Source of the DNA: Streptomyces sp. NA04227
GTDB lineage: Bacteria > Actinomycetota > Actinomycetes > Streptomycetales > Streptomycetaceae
NCBI RefSeq assembly: GCF_013364195.1
Contig: NZ_CP054918.1
Coordinates: 868,001-932,000, forward strand
DNA: 64,000 bases
Direction: 5' to 3'
Position 1 is the stretch's first letter; the number at the start of each line of letters is the position of its first letter. Of the stretch, positions 1 to 9,994 are shown one piece after another. The translations under genes and the position numbers were made by a program. The notes under the pieces were generated by a model. That model did not search any database. It saw only the letters and a list, made by a program, of their open reading frames with translations, and was not told the origin of the DNA.

Positions 1-1
1 C

Positions 2-274
2 TACCACTCCGGCGCCTCGCTCTACTTCACGGTCGCCGCCGACGCGACGGACGACCCGCAGGGCCGCTGGGCGGTGGCCAAGCGCGCCGCGAGCGACGCG
101 ATCGCCGCGGCGGGCGGCTCGATCACCCACCACCACGCCGTCGGTATGGACCACCGGCCGTGGATGGAGGCGGAGATCGGCCCGCTGGGCGTGGAGGTCC
201 TCGCCGCCGTCAAGCGCACCCTGGACCCGTCCGGGATCCTCAACCCCGGCAAGCTGATCCCGGAAGACGTATGA
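2..274 (+). CDS. FAD-linked oxidase, C-terminal part (AGPS-like), partial
   Basis: The 5' end lies outside the window; about 90 C-terminal residues are visible. The reading frame runs YHSGASLYFTVAADA, then a GGSITHHHAVGMDH stretch, and ends LDPSGILNPGKLIPEDV. The HHHAVG segment and the LDPxGILNPGK ending are typical of the C-terminal domain of FAD-binding oxidases of the alkyldihydroxyacetonephosphate synthase / glycolate oxidase group. The exact substrate cannot be read from this fragment. The stop overlaps the ATG of the next gene (ATGA), so the two are probably translationally coupled; coupling to a lipid kinase fits a lipid role, but that is inference. Confidence 0.85.
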   Translation, partial: YHSGASLYFTVAADATDDPQGRWAVAKRAASDAIAAAGGSITHHHAVGMDHRPWMEAEIGPLGVEVLAAVKRTLDPSGILNPGKLIPEDV

Positions 275-1155
275 CGGGCCGGGTCGTACTCCTGGTCAAC
301 CCGGCGTCCGCGAAAGGGAGTTCGGCGGCGATCGCGGACCGGGCGGCGGAGCTGCTGCGGGCCGCGGGCCACCAGACGCACCTGATCTCGGGCACCGACG
401 CCCAGGACTCGCTGGCCCAGGCCCACAAGGAGGTCGCCGCGGGCGCGAAGGTGCTCGCGGCGGTCGGCGGGGACGGCACCGTGCATCTGGGCACCCAGGC
501 GGTGGCGGGCACCGGTGTGCCGCTCGCGGTGATCCCGGCGGGCACCGGCAACGACTTCGCCCGGATGCTGGGCATCCCGCGCGGCGACACGGCGGCCGCC
601 GCCCGGCTGATCACCGACGGCGTCCCGCGCACGCTCGACCTGGCCCGGTGCGGCGACACCTGGTACGCCACCGTGCTCACCTCCGGCTTCGACGCCGCCG
701 TGAGCCATCGCGTCAACACCCTGCGCTGGCCGCGCGGCCGGGCCCGCTATCAACTCGCCATCGGCATCGAGGCGTTCAGGCTGCGCCCGGTGCCCTTCCG
801 GATCCGGGTGGACGGCGAGACGGTCGAGGAGGAGGCGACCCTGGTCGCGGTCGGCAACACCGCGTACTACGGGAGCGGTCTGAAGATCTGTCCGGGCGCC
901 GTACCGGACGACGGTCTGCTCGACGTCACGCTGGTGCGCGCGGCCGGACGCCTCAAGTTGGCCCGGCTGCTCCCCCGCATGCGGCAGGGCACCCATGTGT
1001 CCGACCCGCTGGTGCGCACCTTCAGGGGCCGCGAGGTGGAGATCGGCGCCCCGGGCGCCTTCGCCTACGCGGACGGGGAGTTCATCGACGACCTGCCGCT
1101 CACGGTGACCTGCGTGCCGGGTGCCGTGAGCGTCCTGGTCCCCGCCGAGGGCTGA
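271..1155 (+). CDS. Diacylglycerol kinase family lipid kinase
   Basis: 294 aa. An N-terminal DAGK catalytic domain has the nucleotide-binding motif GGDGT (residues 66-70) and the GTGNDFAR motif (91-98). A C-terminal beta-rich domain ends in AYADGEFIDDLPLTVTC, as in bacterial DgkB/YegS/BmrU proteins that phosphorylate a lipid hydroxyl at the inner membrane face. The ATG at 271 overlaps the stop of the upstream oxidase by 4 bp, which is why this start is preferred over ones inside the upstream gene. A paralogue lies at 60565-61458. The lipid substrate is unknown. Confidence 0.9.
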   Translation: MTGRVVLLVNPASAKGSSAAIADRAAELLRAAGHQTHLISGTDAQDSLAQAHKEVAAGAKVLAAVGGDGTVHLGTQAVAGTGVPLAVIPAGTGNDFARMLGIPRGDTAAAARLITDGVPRTLDLARCGDTWYATVLTSGFDAAVSHRVNTLRWPRGRARYQLAIGIEAFRLRPVPFRIRVDGETVEEEATLVAVGNTAYYGSGLKICPGAVPDDGLLDVTLVRAAGRLKLARLLPRMRQGTHVSDPLVRTFRGREVEIGAPGAFAYADGEFIDDLPLTVTCVPGAVSVLVPAEG

Positions 1156-1222
1156 GTCCCCCGCCGCCCGGCCGAGTCCCCCTCTCGGCCTGGCGGCCGA
1201 GCCGTCCGCCGGGACCTCGCGG

Positions 1223-1254
1223 GCGCTCCCCGGGCCGTATGCCCCGGGGAGCGC
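1223..1254. terminator. Bidirectional intrinsic-type hairpin between dagK and argR
   Basis: A perfect 12-bp inverted repeat, GCGCTCCCCGGG (1223-1234) and CCCGGGGAGCGC (1243-1254), with an 8-nt loop. It lies between the convergent 3' ends of the lipid kinase and the arginine operon. No clear U-tract follows, which is normal for Streptomyces terminators. Confidence 0.7.
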
Positions 1255-1353
1255 TCGTACGCGGCGGCTCGACCGGCCCGCAAAACCGGCTTACGCCGCG
1301 AACGGCCCCGCCCGTGCAGGCACGTTCCGCCTCAGGCTGCCCGGGGTGATCGC

Positions 1354-1893
1354 TCAGTGGTGCCCGTTCTGGGCGAGCCGCAGCAGGTGTTCCGCCAGGG
1401 CCTTGCCGCCCGCCGGGTCCCGGCTGATGAGCATCAGGGTGTCGTCCCCGGCGATGGTGCCGAGGATGTCGTGCAGTTCCGCCTGGTCGATGGCGGAGGC
1501 GAGGAACTGGGCCGCGCCCGGGGGCGTGCGCAGCACGACGAGGTTCGCGGACGCCTCGGCCGAGATGAGCAGTTCGGCCGAGAGGCGCCGCATCCGCTCC
1601 TCCTTCGCCGACTCGCCGAGCGGGGCACGCGGGGTACGGAATCCGCCCTCGCTCGGCACCGCGTAGATGAGGTCGCCGTCGGTGTTGCGGATCTTCACCG
1701 CGTTCAGCTCGTCGAGGTCCCGGGAGAGCGTCGCCTGGGTGACGCTCAGCCCGTCGTCGGCGAGGAGTTTGGCCAACTGGCTCTGCGAGCGCACCGGTTG
1801 ACGGTTGAGGATGTCCACGATCCTGCGGTGGCGTGCGGTACGGGTCTGCGGTACCGCGGGCCCCGCCTGGTCGTTGTCCTGCGGCTGGCTCAT
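1354..1893 (-). CDS. argR: Arginine repressor ArgR
   Basis: 179 aa, slightly longer than the usual 150-170. The N-terminal winged helix-turn-helix (about residues 18-85) contains [21 protein letters not shown] and the [13 protein letters not shown] recognition segment. The C-terminal oligomerisation/arginine-binding domain (about 105-175) contains the family motif [12 protein letters not shown]. The protein is a hexameric repressor/activator that binds ARG boxes when arginine is bound. It is the last gene of the arg operon, 7 bp after argD, so it is expressed with the genes it controls; ARG-box-like sequence lies upstream of argC. Confidence 0.97.
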   Translation of the reverse strand: MSQPQDNDQAGPAVPQTRTARHRRIVDILNRQPVRSQSQLAKLLADDGLSVTQATLSRDLDELNAVKIRNTDGDLIYAVPSEGGFRTPRAPLGESAKEERMRRLSAELLISAEASANLVVLRTPPGAAQFLASAIDQAELHDILGTIAGDDTLMLISRDPAGGKALAEHLLRLAQNGHH

Positions 1894-1900
1894 CGTCGCC

Positions 1901-3106
1901 TCAATCTCCGGATCGTCCTTCCCCGCTCGCCCGCAGGGCCCCGTCGAGGATGCCGACGAGCGCCCCGAGGAAGGCGTCGGCCTCGTCGTCGCGGAGGTTG
2001 AGCGGCGGCATCAGCCGTACGACATCGGGGGCGGGCGCGTTCACCAGGAAGCCGGCGTCCTGAGCCGCCTGCTGCACCTGCGGCGCCAGTGGCTCGGTGA
2101 GCACGATACCCAGGAGCAGGCCCGCGCCCCTGACGTGCGAGGCCAACGGATGCCCCAGCGACTCGATTCCGTCGCGCAGCCGCTCCCCGGCGCGCTTGAC
2201 GTTCTCCAGCAGTCCCTCGGATTCGATGGCGTCGACAACGGCGAGTCCGGCCGCGCAGGAGACCGGATTGCCACCGAAGGTCGAACCGTGCTGCCCGGGA
2301 TTCAGCAGCTCGGCGGTCGCACCGAAGGCGACCGTCGCGCCGAGCGGCAGCCCGCCGCCGAGTCCCTTGGCGAGCGTGACCACGTCCGGTTCGATGCCCT
2401 GCGCCTGACCGGCGAGCCAGTGCCCGGTACGGCCGATACCGGTCTGCACCTCGTCGAGCACGAGCAGCGTTCCGGTGGCACGGGTGATCTCGCGGGCCGC
2501 TGCCAGATAGCCGGGCGGCGGCACCACGACACCGTTCTCGCCCTGTATCGGCTCCACGACGAACAGCGCGGTCTCCTCGGTGACCGCCGCCCGCAGCGCG
2601 TCGACGTCCCCGTACGGGACATGGGTGACGCTGCCCGGCAGCGGGCCGAAGCCCTGCTGCTTGGCGGGCTGACCGGTCAGGGCGAGGGCGCCCATGGTCC
2701 GGCCGTGGAAGCCGCCCTCGGTGGAGACCATGTGCGGGCGGCCGGTGAGCCGGCCGATCTTGAACGCCGCCTCGACGGCCTCCGCGCCGGAGTTGGCGAA
2801 GTACACCCTGCCCTGGCGCCCGAAGGCGGCGAGCAGCTTCTCGGCGAGGGCGACCGGCGGCTCGGCGACGAACAGGTTGGAGACATGGCCGAGCGTGGCG
2901 ATCTGGTCGGAGACGGCGCGGACCACGCCGGGATGGGCGTGCCCGAGCGCGTTCACCGCGATACCGCCGACGAAGTCCAGGTACGCGCGTCCGTCGGCGT
3001 CCCAGACCCTGGCGCCCTCGCCGCGCACCAACGACAGCTTAGGAGTGCCGTAGTTGTTCATCAGCGCGCCCTGCCAGCGCGTGGTCAGTTCCTGGTTGCC
3101 GCTCAC
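1901..3106 (-). CDS. argD: Acetylornithine aminotransferase ArgD
   Basis: 401 aa, class III PLP-dependent aminotransferase that converts N-acetylglutamate semialdehyde to N-acetylornithine. Visible motifs are [10 protein letters not shown] (around 105-114), GGFHGRT (131-137), the PLP aspartate segment [13 protein letters not shown] (216-228) and the Schiff-base lysine in [10 protein letters not shown] (K247). It starts with GTG and its first 4 bp overlap the argB stop (GTGA), so the two are coupled. Length and motifs fit ArgD rather than ornithine-oxo-acid aminotransferase, and the operon position settles it. Confidence 0.97.
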   Translation of the reverse strand: MSGNQELTTRWQGALMNNYGTPKLSLVRGEGARVWDADGRAYLDFVGGIAVNALGHAHPGVVRAVSDQIATLGHVSNLFVAEPPVALAEKLLAAFGRQGRVYFANSGAEAVEAAFKIGRLTGRPHMVSTEGGFHGRTMGALALTGQPAKQQGFGPLPGSVTHVPYGDVDALRAAVTEETALFVVEPIQGENGVVVPPPGYLAAAREITRATGTLLVLDEVQTGIGRTGHWLAGQAQGIEPDVVTLAKGLGGGLPLGATVAFGATAELLNPGQHGSTFGGNPVSCAAGLAVVDAIESEGLLENVKRAGERLRDGIESLGHPLASHVRGAGLLLGIVLTEPLAPQVQQAAQDAGFLVNAPAPDVVRLMPPLNLRDDEADAFLGALVGILDGALRASGEGRSGD

Positions 3107-4044
3107 GGCGTCTTGCCTCCGGTCGCCTCGGGCGGGTCCGGCACGACCATGGTGCCGATTCCCTCGTCGGTGAAGATCTCCAGCAGGATCGAGTGCTGTA
3201 CGCGCCCGTCGATCACCCGGGCCGTGGTCACCCCGCCGCGCACCGCGTGCAGACAGCCCTCCATCTTCGGCACCATGCCGCTGGCCAACTCGGGCAGCAG
3301 CGCCTCCAGTTCGGAAGCGGTCAGACGGCTTATCACCTCGTCGCTGTGCGGCCAGTCCTCGTACAGGCCCTCGACGTCGGTGAGCACCATCAGGGTCTCG
3401 GCGCGCAGGGCCGCGGCGAGCGCCGCGGCGGCGGTGTCCGCGTTGACGTTGTAGATGTGGCCGTCGTCCTCGGCACGGGCGATGGAGGAGACGACCGGGA
3501 TACGGCCGTCGTCGAGCAGTGCCTCGATGGCCCCGGTGTCGATCCGGGTGATCTCGCCGACCCGGCCGATGTCGACCAACTCGCCGTCGATCTGCGGCTG
3601 GTGCTTGACGGCGGTGATGGTGTGCGCGTCCTCGCCGGTGAGCCCGACCGCGTGCGGCCCGTGCTGGTTGAGCAGCCCGACCAGCTCGCGCTGCACCTGC
3701 CCGGCGAGCACCATCCGTACGACGTCCATCGCCTCGGGCGTGGTGACCCTCAGCCCGGCCTTGAACTCGCTGACCAGGCCCTGTTTGTCGAGCTGGGCAC
3801 TGATCTGCGGGCCGCCGCCGTGCACCACGACGGGACGCAGTCCGGCGTGCCGCAGGAACACCACGTCCTGGGCGAAGGCGGCCTTGAGCTCGTCGTTGAC
3901 CATGGCGTTGCCGCCGAACTTGATCACGACGGTCTTGCCGTGGTGCCGGGTCAGCCAGGGCAGCGCCTCGATCAGGATCTCGGCCTTGGGCAGTGCGGTG
4001 TGCTTGCGCGGGGATCCCCCCGGCCGGGTGCTGGGAGTGCTCAT
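3103..4044 (-). CDS. argB: Acetylglutamate kinase ArgB
   Basis: 313 aa. The amino acid kinase fold shows KFGGNAM (42-48), [10 protein letters not shown], the feedback-responsive segment VGLTGEDA, and the ATP-site region [12 protein letters not shown]. It phosphorylates N-acetylglutamate, the usual arginine-inhibited step. The ATG at 4044 overlaps the argJ stop by 4 bp and its own stop overlaps argD by 4 bp. The open frame continues upstream inside argJ, but the ATGA junction is the natural start. Confidence 0.97.
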   Translation of the reverse strand: MSTPSTRPGGSPRKHTALPKAEILIEALPWLTRHHGKTVVIKFGGNAMVNDELKAAFAQDVVFLRHAGLRPVVVHGGGPQISAQLDKQGLVSEFKAGLRVTTPEAMDVVRMVLAGQVQRELVGLLNQHGPHAVGLTGEDAHTITAVKHQPQIDGELVDIGRVGEITRIDTGAIEALLDDGRIPVVSSIARAEDDGHIYNVNADTAAAALAAALRAETLMVLTDVEGLYEDWPHSDEVISRLTASELEALLPELASGMVPKMEGCLHAVRGGVTTARVIDGRVQHSILLEIFTDEGIGTMVVPDPPEATGGKTP

Positions 4045-5192
4045 GAGGAGTACGCGCTGTTCTCGTGGACGTAGTCGGCGGTCAGGTCGTTGGTCCAGAT
4101 GGTGGCGGCGGCCGAGCCCGCGGCGAGGTCGGCGGTGACGACGACCTCCCGGTAGCGCATGTCGACCAGCTCGCGGTCCTCGCCGACGCTGCCGTTCCGG
4201 CACACCCAGACGCCGTTGATGGCGACGTTCAGCCGGTCCGGTTCGAAGGTGGCGGAGGTGGTGCCGATGGCGGAGAGCACCCGCCCCCAGTTCGGGTCCT
4301 CGCCGTGGATCGCGCACTTCAGGAGGTTGTTACGGGCGATGGAACGGCCGACCTCGACCGCCTCGTCCTCGCCGGCCGCGTTGATCACGTCGACCCGGAT
4401 GTCCTTGCTCGCGCCCTCGGCGTCACCGATGAGCTGCCGTCCGAGGTCGTCACAGACGGCGCGTACGGCCTCGGCGAACTCCGCGTACGCGGGGGCGATC
4501 CCGCTGGCGCCGGAGGCGAGCAGCAGCACGGTGTCGTTGGTGGACATACAGCCGTCGGAGTCGACCCGGTCGAAGGTGGTGCGGGTCGCCGCGCGCAGCG
4601 CCCGGTCGAGCTCGGCCGACTCCACGTCCGCGTCGGTGGTGAGCACCACCAGCATGGTGGCCAGGCCGGGGGCGAGCATGCCCGCGCCCTTGGCCATGCC
4701 GCCGACGGTCCAGCCCGCCCCCTCGGCGACGGCCGTCTTGTGCACCGTGTCGGTGGTCTTGATGGCGATGGCCGCCTTCTCGCCGCCGTGCGCGGACAGT
4801 TCGGCGGCCGCCTTGTCCACGCCGGGCAGCAGCCGGTCCATCGGCAGCGTGACACCGATCAGGCCGGTGGAGGCGACGGCCACCTCGGCCGCGTCGACCT
4901 TCAGCGCCTCGGCCACCTTCTCCGCGGTGGCGTGCGTGTCCTGGAAGCCCTTGGGTCCCGTACAGGCGTTGGCGCCACCGGAGTTGAGGACCACCGCGGC
5001 GAGGGCGCCGCCCTTGAGCACCTGCTCGGACCAGAGCACCGGCGCGGCCTTCACACGGTTGCTGGTGAAGACGCCCGCGGCGGCCCGTCGTGGCCCGTTG
5101 TTGACGACGAGGGCGAGGTCGGGATTGCCGTTCTCCTTGATTCCGGCCGCGATACCCGCGGCCGTGAATCCCTGTGCTGCCGTGACGCTCAC
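4041..5192 (-). CDS. argJ: Bifunctional glutamate N-acetyltransferase / ornithine acetyltransferase ArgJ
   Basis: 383 aa. It transfers the acetyl group from N-acetylornithine to glutamate, giving the cyclic arginine pathway. The self-cleavage site is visible as [16 protein letters not shown]; cleavage before Thr179 would give alpha and beta chains. Other family segments are [13 protein letters not shown] and the C-terminal [14 protein letters not shown]. Presence of ArgJ agrees with the absence of argE in the operon. It starts with GTG (GTGAGCGTCACGG), 135 bp after argC. Confidence 0.97.
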   Translation of the reverse strand: MSVTAAQGFTAAGIAAGIKENGNPDLALVVNNGPRRAAAGVFTSNRVKAAPVLWSEQVLKGGALAAVVLNSGGANACTGPKGFQDTHATAEKVAEALKVDAAEVAVASTGLIGVTLPMDRLLPGVDKAAAELSAHGGEKAAIAIKTTDTVHKTAVAEGAGWTVGGMAKGAGMLAPGLATMLVVLTTDADVESAELDRALRAATRTTFDRVDSDGCMSTNDTVLLLASGASGIAPAYAEFAEAVRAVCDDLGRQLIGDAEGASKDIRVDVINAAGEDEAVEVGRSIARNNLLKCAIHGEDPNWGRVLSAIGTTSATFEPDRLNVAINGVWVCRNGSVGEDRELVDMRYREVVVTADLAAGSAAATIWTNDLTADYVHENSAYSS

Positions 5193-5326
5193 TGCGTTCT
5201 CCTTGCTGAGCCCGCCGGATCGGGCCGCGACGGGCGGGCGGCCGGGTGCTGGTCTTGCGAGTGGGGGTGGGCCGTTCCTACGGGTTGAGGTGGGCCGTTC
5301 TCATCTGACGGGGGACGGTCACCGGC

Positions 5327-6553
<1,227 letters not shown>

Positions 6554-6645
6554 TCATGGGTTTTCTCGTTGCTTCACAGCGCGGCCGATGAGTTGGTGGC
6601 TCCCGGCCGGTCCAAGCTCGTGACACCCCAGGAAAGGACACCACC

Positions 6646-7251
6646 ATGTCGGAGCTTCTCGTCGACTTCATCACCTCCCTCGACGGCCACGCATCGGGAG
6701 AGGGATGGCCCGGGTTCTGGGGCCTCGAGGGCCCGGAGTACCTCGCATGGCTCGGCGAGCAGCCCGAGGCCACCTACCTGATGGGAGCGAACACCTACCG
6801 TCTGATGTCGGGCTTCGCCGCAGGCGAGGTCCCGAATGGCCAAGACGAGTTCAGGCCCGAAGAAGAGGCGTCCGTCGACGAGCTCACGCAAGCGTCCAAG
6901 GTGGTGTTCTCCTCCTCACTCGAGGAGCCACTGACGTGGGCCAACTCCACGCTCGTCCGCGACGACGCCGTCGAGGCGGTCCGCGCCATGAAGTCGAGCG
7001 GCTCGGGGCTCCTCAGCACGATCGGCAGCCTCAGCCTGTGCCGGTCCCTGCTACGAGCCGGACTCGTCGACCGCTTCCGGGTCGTGATGTTCCCGGTGAT
7101 CACCGGGGCCACGGGCGAGGAACGCATCTACGACGGCTATCCGGACGTTGCCCTCGAGATGATCGAGCACCGCACCTTCGACGGCCGCATCCAGCTGGTC
7201 GAGTACAAGCCCCGCGTGCTGGAGCACCCCCCGCTCGGCGCCCCTGCGTGA
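6646..7251 (+). CDS. RibD/dihydrofolate reductase-like domain protein
   Basis: 201 aa with the DHFR/RibD C-terminal fold: N-terminal LLVDFITSLDG, YLMGANTYRLM (about 45-55), STIGSLSLCRSLLRAGLVDRFRVVMFPVITG (about 125-155). In Streptomyces such stand-alone proteins are usually annotated as dihydrofolate reductase family proteins; the natural substrate is unknown. A GGAAAGGA ribosome site precedes the ATG. It is a single gene on the plus strand between the arg operon and the interrupted VOC gene. Confidence 0.85.
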   Translation: MSELLVDFITSLDGHASGEGWPGFWGLEGPEYLAWLGEQPEATYLMGANTYRLMSGFAAGEVPNGQDEFRPEEEASVDELTQASKVVFSSSLEEPLTWANSTLVRDDAVEAVRAMKSSGSGLLSTIGSLSLCRSLLRAGLVDRFRVVMFPVITGATGEERIYDGYPDVALEMIEHRTFDGRIQLVEYKPRVLEHPPLGAPA

Positions 7252-7423
7252 CGTCGCCCCGTCGGCGCCGGTCTGGACGGCCGCCAGGCCGACGCCGACG
7301 GGTGCGGAGCAAGACCTGACAGGGGGCCTGTCAACGTCAAGGCGCCCGGTCCACCTGGCCCCGAGCCGTCGCAGGTCAGCCCATGCACGCCCTCCCAGGC
7401 CGTCGCATCCTAAGATCACCGCC

Positions 7424-7777
7424 ATGGCACTGCGACCTGTTCAGGTGAACATCAAGGCTCTTGATCACTCGACGGTCGGCCGGTTCTGGGCGGAGGCGCT
7501 CGGCTGGAGCGCCTACAGCCCCGGCGTGACCACGTACGTCGGACCCCCTGGGGGCTTGGTCTGGCCGGACCCGGTCGCCGTCGGCATCAATGTCGTCCCC
7601 GTCCCGGAGGGCAAGACTGCGGCGAAGAACCGTATGCACCTCGATCTCGCCACCACCTCCGCGGCCCATCAGGCGGAGTTGGTCGCGCGCCTGCGCGCAC
7701 TCGGTGCGACGCCCGTCGACGTAGGTCAGGGCGCCGTGCCGTGGACGGTCCTCGCCGACCCGAACACTCCGGTCTAG
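7424..7777 (+). CDS. 5' part of a two-domain VOC-family protein, interrupted by the integrated element
   Basis: 117 aa. One VOC (glyoxalase/bleomycin-resistance) domain runs from VNIKALDHSTVGRFWAEALGW to GATPVDVGQGAVPWTVLADP. The last four residues, NTPV, and the stop come from the element end. Normal VOC domains continue DPEGNEFCVL, and exactly that continuation is found at 16391 after the element. The original gene was therefore 7424-7761 joined to 16396-16798, giving a protein with two VOC domains. The missing last strand normally carries a metal-ligand glutamate region, so this half is probably inactive. Confidence 0.85.
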   Translation: MALRPVQVNIKALDHSTVGRFWAEALGWSAYSPGVTTYVGPPGGLVWPDPVAVGINVVPVPEGKTAAKNRMHLDLATTSAAHQAELVARLRALGATPVDVGQGAVPWTVLADPNTPV

Positions 7778-7785
7778 CAGTTCTG
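7741..7785. other. attL, left attachment site of the serine-integrase element
   Basis: The shared core GACCC is at 7757-7761. Host VOC sequence is to the left. To the right, ten bases after the central GA, lies the arm CCGGTCTAGCAG (7769-7780), which is nearly the reverse complement of the arm at the other end (CTGCTAGTCCGG, 16369-16380). This is what the P' half of an attP recognised by a large serine integrase looks like. Confidence 0.85.
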
Positions 7786-7863
7786 ATCGTAGTGGGTGGT
7801 CAACGGCAGGAGAACGCCCCCGCCTCACGCCGTTGGAGGACGTTCGACGGGGGCGCGAGCCGA

Positions 7864-7899
7864 CTCGCTGAGCTGTGTTGCTCGCCGTCGCTCAGCGAG
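7864..7899 (-). terminator. Hairpin terminator of the left small-gene operon
   Basis: CTCGCTGAGC (7864-7873) and GCTCAGCGAG (7890-7899) form a perfect 10-bp stem just beyond the stop of the DUF7848-like gene. A second G/C hairpin (CGCCCCCG near 7814 with CGGGGGCG near 7846) lies closer to attL and may insulate the element from the host gene. Confidence 0.65.
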
Positions 7900-7906
7900 C
7901 CGGGGA

Positions 7907-8137
7907 CTACTCGGCGCGGATTACGCGCGCGTGGTCGGTGTATTCGCGACGGAACAGGTCGTGACCGGGGTTGCGCCCGGTGTGTCTCAGGGCCCAGTCC
8001 TGGGCGTCGTCGGGGTTGCCCTCTGGGCCGGAGGAAAGTCCGCATTCGTCGGCTGCACAGAACAGTTCGGCTGTGATGCCGTTCTCCGGGACGCGGTTGA
8101 TGGTGTGCGCTACGTAGCGCAGGACGGTGCGGCTCAT
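7907..8137 (-). CDS. DUF7848-like small protein
   Basis: 76 aa, start MSRTVLRYVAHTI; it has spaced cysteines (AELFCAADECGL) and a histidine-containing RHTGRNPGHDLFRREYTDHARVIRAE ending. This pattern matches a widespread Streptomyces small-protein family that I recall as DUF7848, of unknown function. Its ATG overlaps the stop of the preceding gene by 4 bp (ATGA). It is the last gene of a three-gene operon inside the element. Confidence 0.7.
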   Translation of the reverse strand: MSRTVLRYVAHTINRVPENGITAELFCAADECGLSSGPEGNPDDAQDWALRHTGRNPGHDLFRREYTDHARVIRAE

Positions 8138-8421
8138 CCGAAGCTCTCAGCGGGCAGCGTGGGTTGCTCGGTGGCGTCGGTCTGGGGCTCGTTAGCGGTG
8201 TCGGGCAGGAGTGCGCCCAGTACCTTGCTCGCCGAGCCGACTCTGAGCGTCCCCAGGTCGACGTACGGGCACCCGGTACGGCTCACGCGTCCTGCGATCC
8301 TGCCTGCCTCATAGTCCGGCACGCCCGCTTTCTCGAACGCCTCACGCAGCTGGCTCGCCAGCTCGTCGGCCGCCCGCCGCGCTGCCTTGTACTGACCCAT
8401 CGGGATGCCGTACTCAGCCAC
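8134..8421 (-). CDS. Hypothetical protein, middle gene of the left operon
   Basis: 95 aa from the GTG at 8421 (VAEYGIPMGQYKAARRAADEL), which overlaps the end of the upstream gene; the open frame goes further up but would overlap that gene in full. The N-terminal part looks helical (QYKAARRAADELASQLREAFEKAG), then comes a GTLRVGSASKVLGALL segment. No known domain recognised. Overlaps on both sides (8414-8421 and 8134-8137) show it is co-translated with its neighbours. Confidence 0.65.
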   Translation of the reverse strand: MAEYGIPMGQYKAARRAADELASQLREAFEKAGVPDYEAGRIAGRVSRTGCPYVDLGTLRVGSASKVLGALLPDTANEPQTDATEQPTLPAESFG

Positions 8422-8620
8422 GACGACGCCCCTCGTGAGGGTGCGCACGCAACTCGACGTTGAGGTCAGACACCTTGGACATGTCGCCCCGTTCCCGTGC
8501 AGCGGCACGTTCGCTGACCAGTGCGCGGCACACGTGGCAACCGGATACAGGTCCGGGGTCCACGAGGGGTGGCATCGGCAAGTCGATGGGTGGGCCTGGA
8601 TAGGTCATTGGGTTGGTCAT
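8414..8620 (-). CDS. Small CxxC protein of a Streptomyces family
   Basis: 68 aa from ATG at 8620 (MTNPMTYPGPPID). A CHVC motif sits around residues 28-31 and the conserved-looking tail SKVSDLNVELRAHPHEGRRR follows. I have seen this type of short Cys-containing protein next to DUF5919/XRE regulators in Streptomyces, but its function is unknown to me. It is the first gene of the minus-strand trio and diverges from the regulator at 8763, sharing a 142-bp promoter region. Confidence 0.65.
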   Translation of the reverse strand: MTNPMTYPGPPIDLPMPPLVDPGPVSGCHVCRALVSERAAARERGDMSKVSDLNVELRAHPHEGRRRG

Positions 8621-8669
8621 GAGTCGCCCCTTGTGCGTCCGTGGTCGGTTGATCGTTCCGCTGGTCACC

Positions 8670-8730
8670 GGGACGTAGGAACCTCGTACGTTTCCCATTT
8701 TGGGACGTCCCGAGTCGGGTAGAACGTCCC
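8670..8730. promoter_or_regulatory. GGGACGT repeats in the divergent promoter region
   Basis: GGGACGT occurs at 8670-8676, as the palindrome GGGACGTCCC at 8702-8711, and inverted as ACGTCCC at 8724-8730. They lie between the divergent small-gene operon (start 8620) and the DUF5919 regulator (start 8763), the usual place for an autoregulatory operator. Which protein binds is inference. Confidence 0.5.
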
Positions 8731-8762
8731 TGTCAGGGCGCGGCAGTTGAAGGGATGCGGCC

Positions 8763-9503
8763 ATGCAGAACGAGCGCTTACGCTCCGCCATGTCATCGGG
8801 AGGATGGACGCATGCCCGACTGGCCGAGGTCACTGGGGTCGATGCCAAGAGCGTGGAACGCTGGGTCAACCTGGGACGCACACCGAGGCGGGTAACGGCA
8901 CATAAGGCCGCCGAGGCTCTGCGCGAGGACGTGCACGCGCTGTGGCCGTCGCTACGCCAACCGCGTCCCACGCGGGCTGTGAGCCCCGAACTCATCGCCG
9001 TGTACGACCATCGCGCCGACCTGCCTGTGTCCGTGTACGTGGACCTGTTCGCCGGGGCTCGGGAGCAAATCGACGTACTCGTTTACGCGGGGGTCTTCCT
9101 CCACGAGGCGTATCCAGGGCTCAACGACCTTTTGCGGGAGCGTGCCGGGGAAGGCTGTACTGTCCGGATCGCCGTGGGAGACGCCGAGAGCGAGAACGTC
9201 AAACAAAGGGGCAAGGAAGAGAAGTTCGGGCACGGCATCGAGTCCCGATGTCGTCTCGCCCTCATGCACTTTCGCCCCTTGCTCGGGGTGCCCGGTGTCG
9301 AACTGCGAACTCACGCGACGACCCTCTACAACAGCCTCTACCGCGCTGATGATCAAGTGCTGGTGAACGCACACGTGTGGGGTGTGAACGCCTACGGGGC
9401 ACCGGTCTGGCATCTACGTCGCAACGGCAAGGGCGGCATGTTCGACACCTACGCGGACAGCTTCACTGCCGTGTGGGAGACCGCCAGAACCGTGGAAGGC
9501 TGA
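8763..9503 (+). CDS. Helix-turn-helix regulator with C-terminal DUF5919 (phospholipase D-like) domain
   Basis: 246 aa. The N-terminal HTH (about 1-60) contains RLAEVTGVDAKSVERWVNLGRTP. The C-terminal domain (about 75-240) reads LFAGAREQIDVLVYAGVFLHE, VRIAVGDAESENVKQRG, LYRADDQVLVNAHVWG, matching the DUF5919 regulators of Streptomyces whose domain resembles phospholipase D folds. The sixth codon is TTA (8778-8780), rare in Streptomyces and read by the bldA tRNA, so translation may depend on growth stage. The stop is 4 bp before the Nudix GTG. Confidence 0.85.
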   Translation: MQNERLRSAMSSGGWTHARLAEVTGVDAKSVERWVNLGRTPRRVTAHKAAEALREDVHALWPSLRQPRPTRAVSPELIAVYDHRADLPVSVYVDLFAGAREQIDVLVYAGVFLHEAYPGLNDLLRERAGEGCTVRIAVGDAESENVKQRGKEEKFGHGIESRCRLALMHFRPLLGVPGVELRTHATTLYNSLYRADDQVLVNAHVWGVNAYGAPVWHLRRNGKGGMFDTYADSFTAVWETARTVEG

Positions 9504-9507
9504 GCCG

Positions 9508-9978
9508 GTGGCACGAACCGAGTACTACGACGACCCCACCGCCCCAGAGCCCAACAGCCTGGTAGTAGCGGCTTCTGCTGTGGTGACGGATGACGCGGGC
9601 CGCATCCTGCTCCAGCGACGCCGGGATAACGACCTGTGGGCATTGCCTGGCGGCGGAATGGACATGGGCGACTCGTTGCCCGGTACGGCAGTCCGGGAGG
9701 TGAGGGAGGAGACGGGCCTGGACGTGGAAGTCACGGGGCTGGTCGGTACATACACCGACCCTCGGCACATCATCGCGTACAGCGACGGAGAAGTACGCCG
9801 ACAGTTCAACGTGTGCTTCACGGCGCGCATCGTGGGTGGGACATTGGCCATATCTGACGAGAGCACAGAACTTCGCTTTGTGCACCAGGGAGAGCTGGAC
9901 AAGCTCCCCATGCACCACACTCAACGGCTCAGGCTTCGTCACTATCTCGAAAACCGAGCAGCCCCCTACCTCGGGTAG
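9508..9978 (+). CDS. Nudix hydrolase
   Basis: 156 aa, GTG start 4 bp after the upstream stop, so probably translationally coupled. The Nudix box is clear: GGGMDMGDSLPG followed by TAVREVREETGLDV (G-x5-E-x7-REVREETG). A stand-alone Nudix gene after a DUF5919 regulator is a recurring Streptomyces arrangement; the nucleotide-like substrate is unknown. The gene ends directly before a strong terminator. Confidence 0.9.
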   Translation: MARTEYYDDPTAPEPNSLVVAASAVVTDDAGRILLQRRRDNDLWALPGGGMDMGDSLPGTAVREVREETGLDVEVTGLVGTYTDPRHIIAYSDGEVRRQFNVCFTARIVGGTLAISDESTELRFVHQGELDKLPMHHTQRLRLRHYLENRAAPYLG

Positions 9979-9991
9979 AGGGAGGGGGCTG
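9959..9991. terminator. Bidirectional terminator after the Nudix gene
   Basis: CAGCCCCCT (9959-9967) and AGGGGGCTG (9983-9991) form the stem. It overlaps the Nudix stop region and ends 4 bp before the stop of the minus-strand ORF at 9995, so it can serve both convergent genes. Confidence 0.75.
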
Positions 9992-9994
9992 CGA

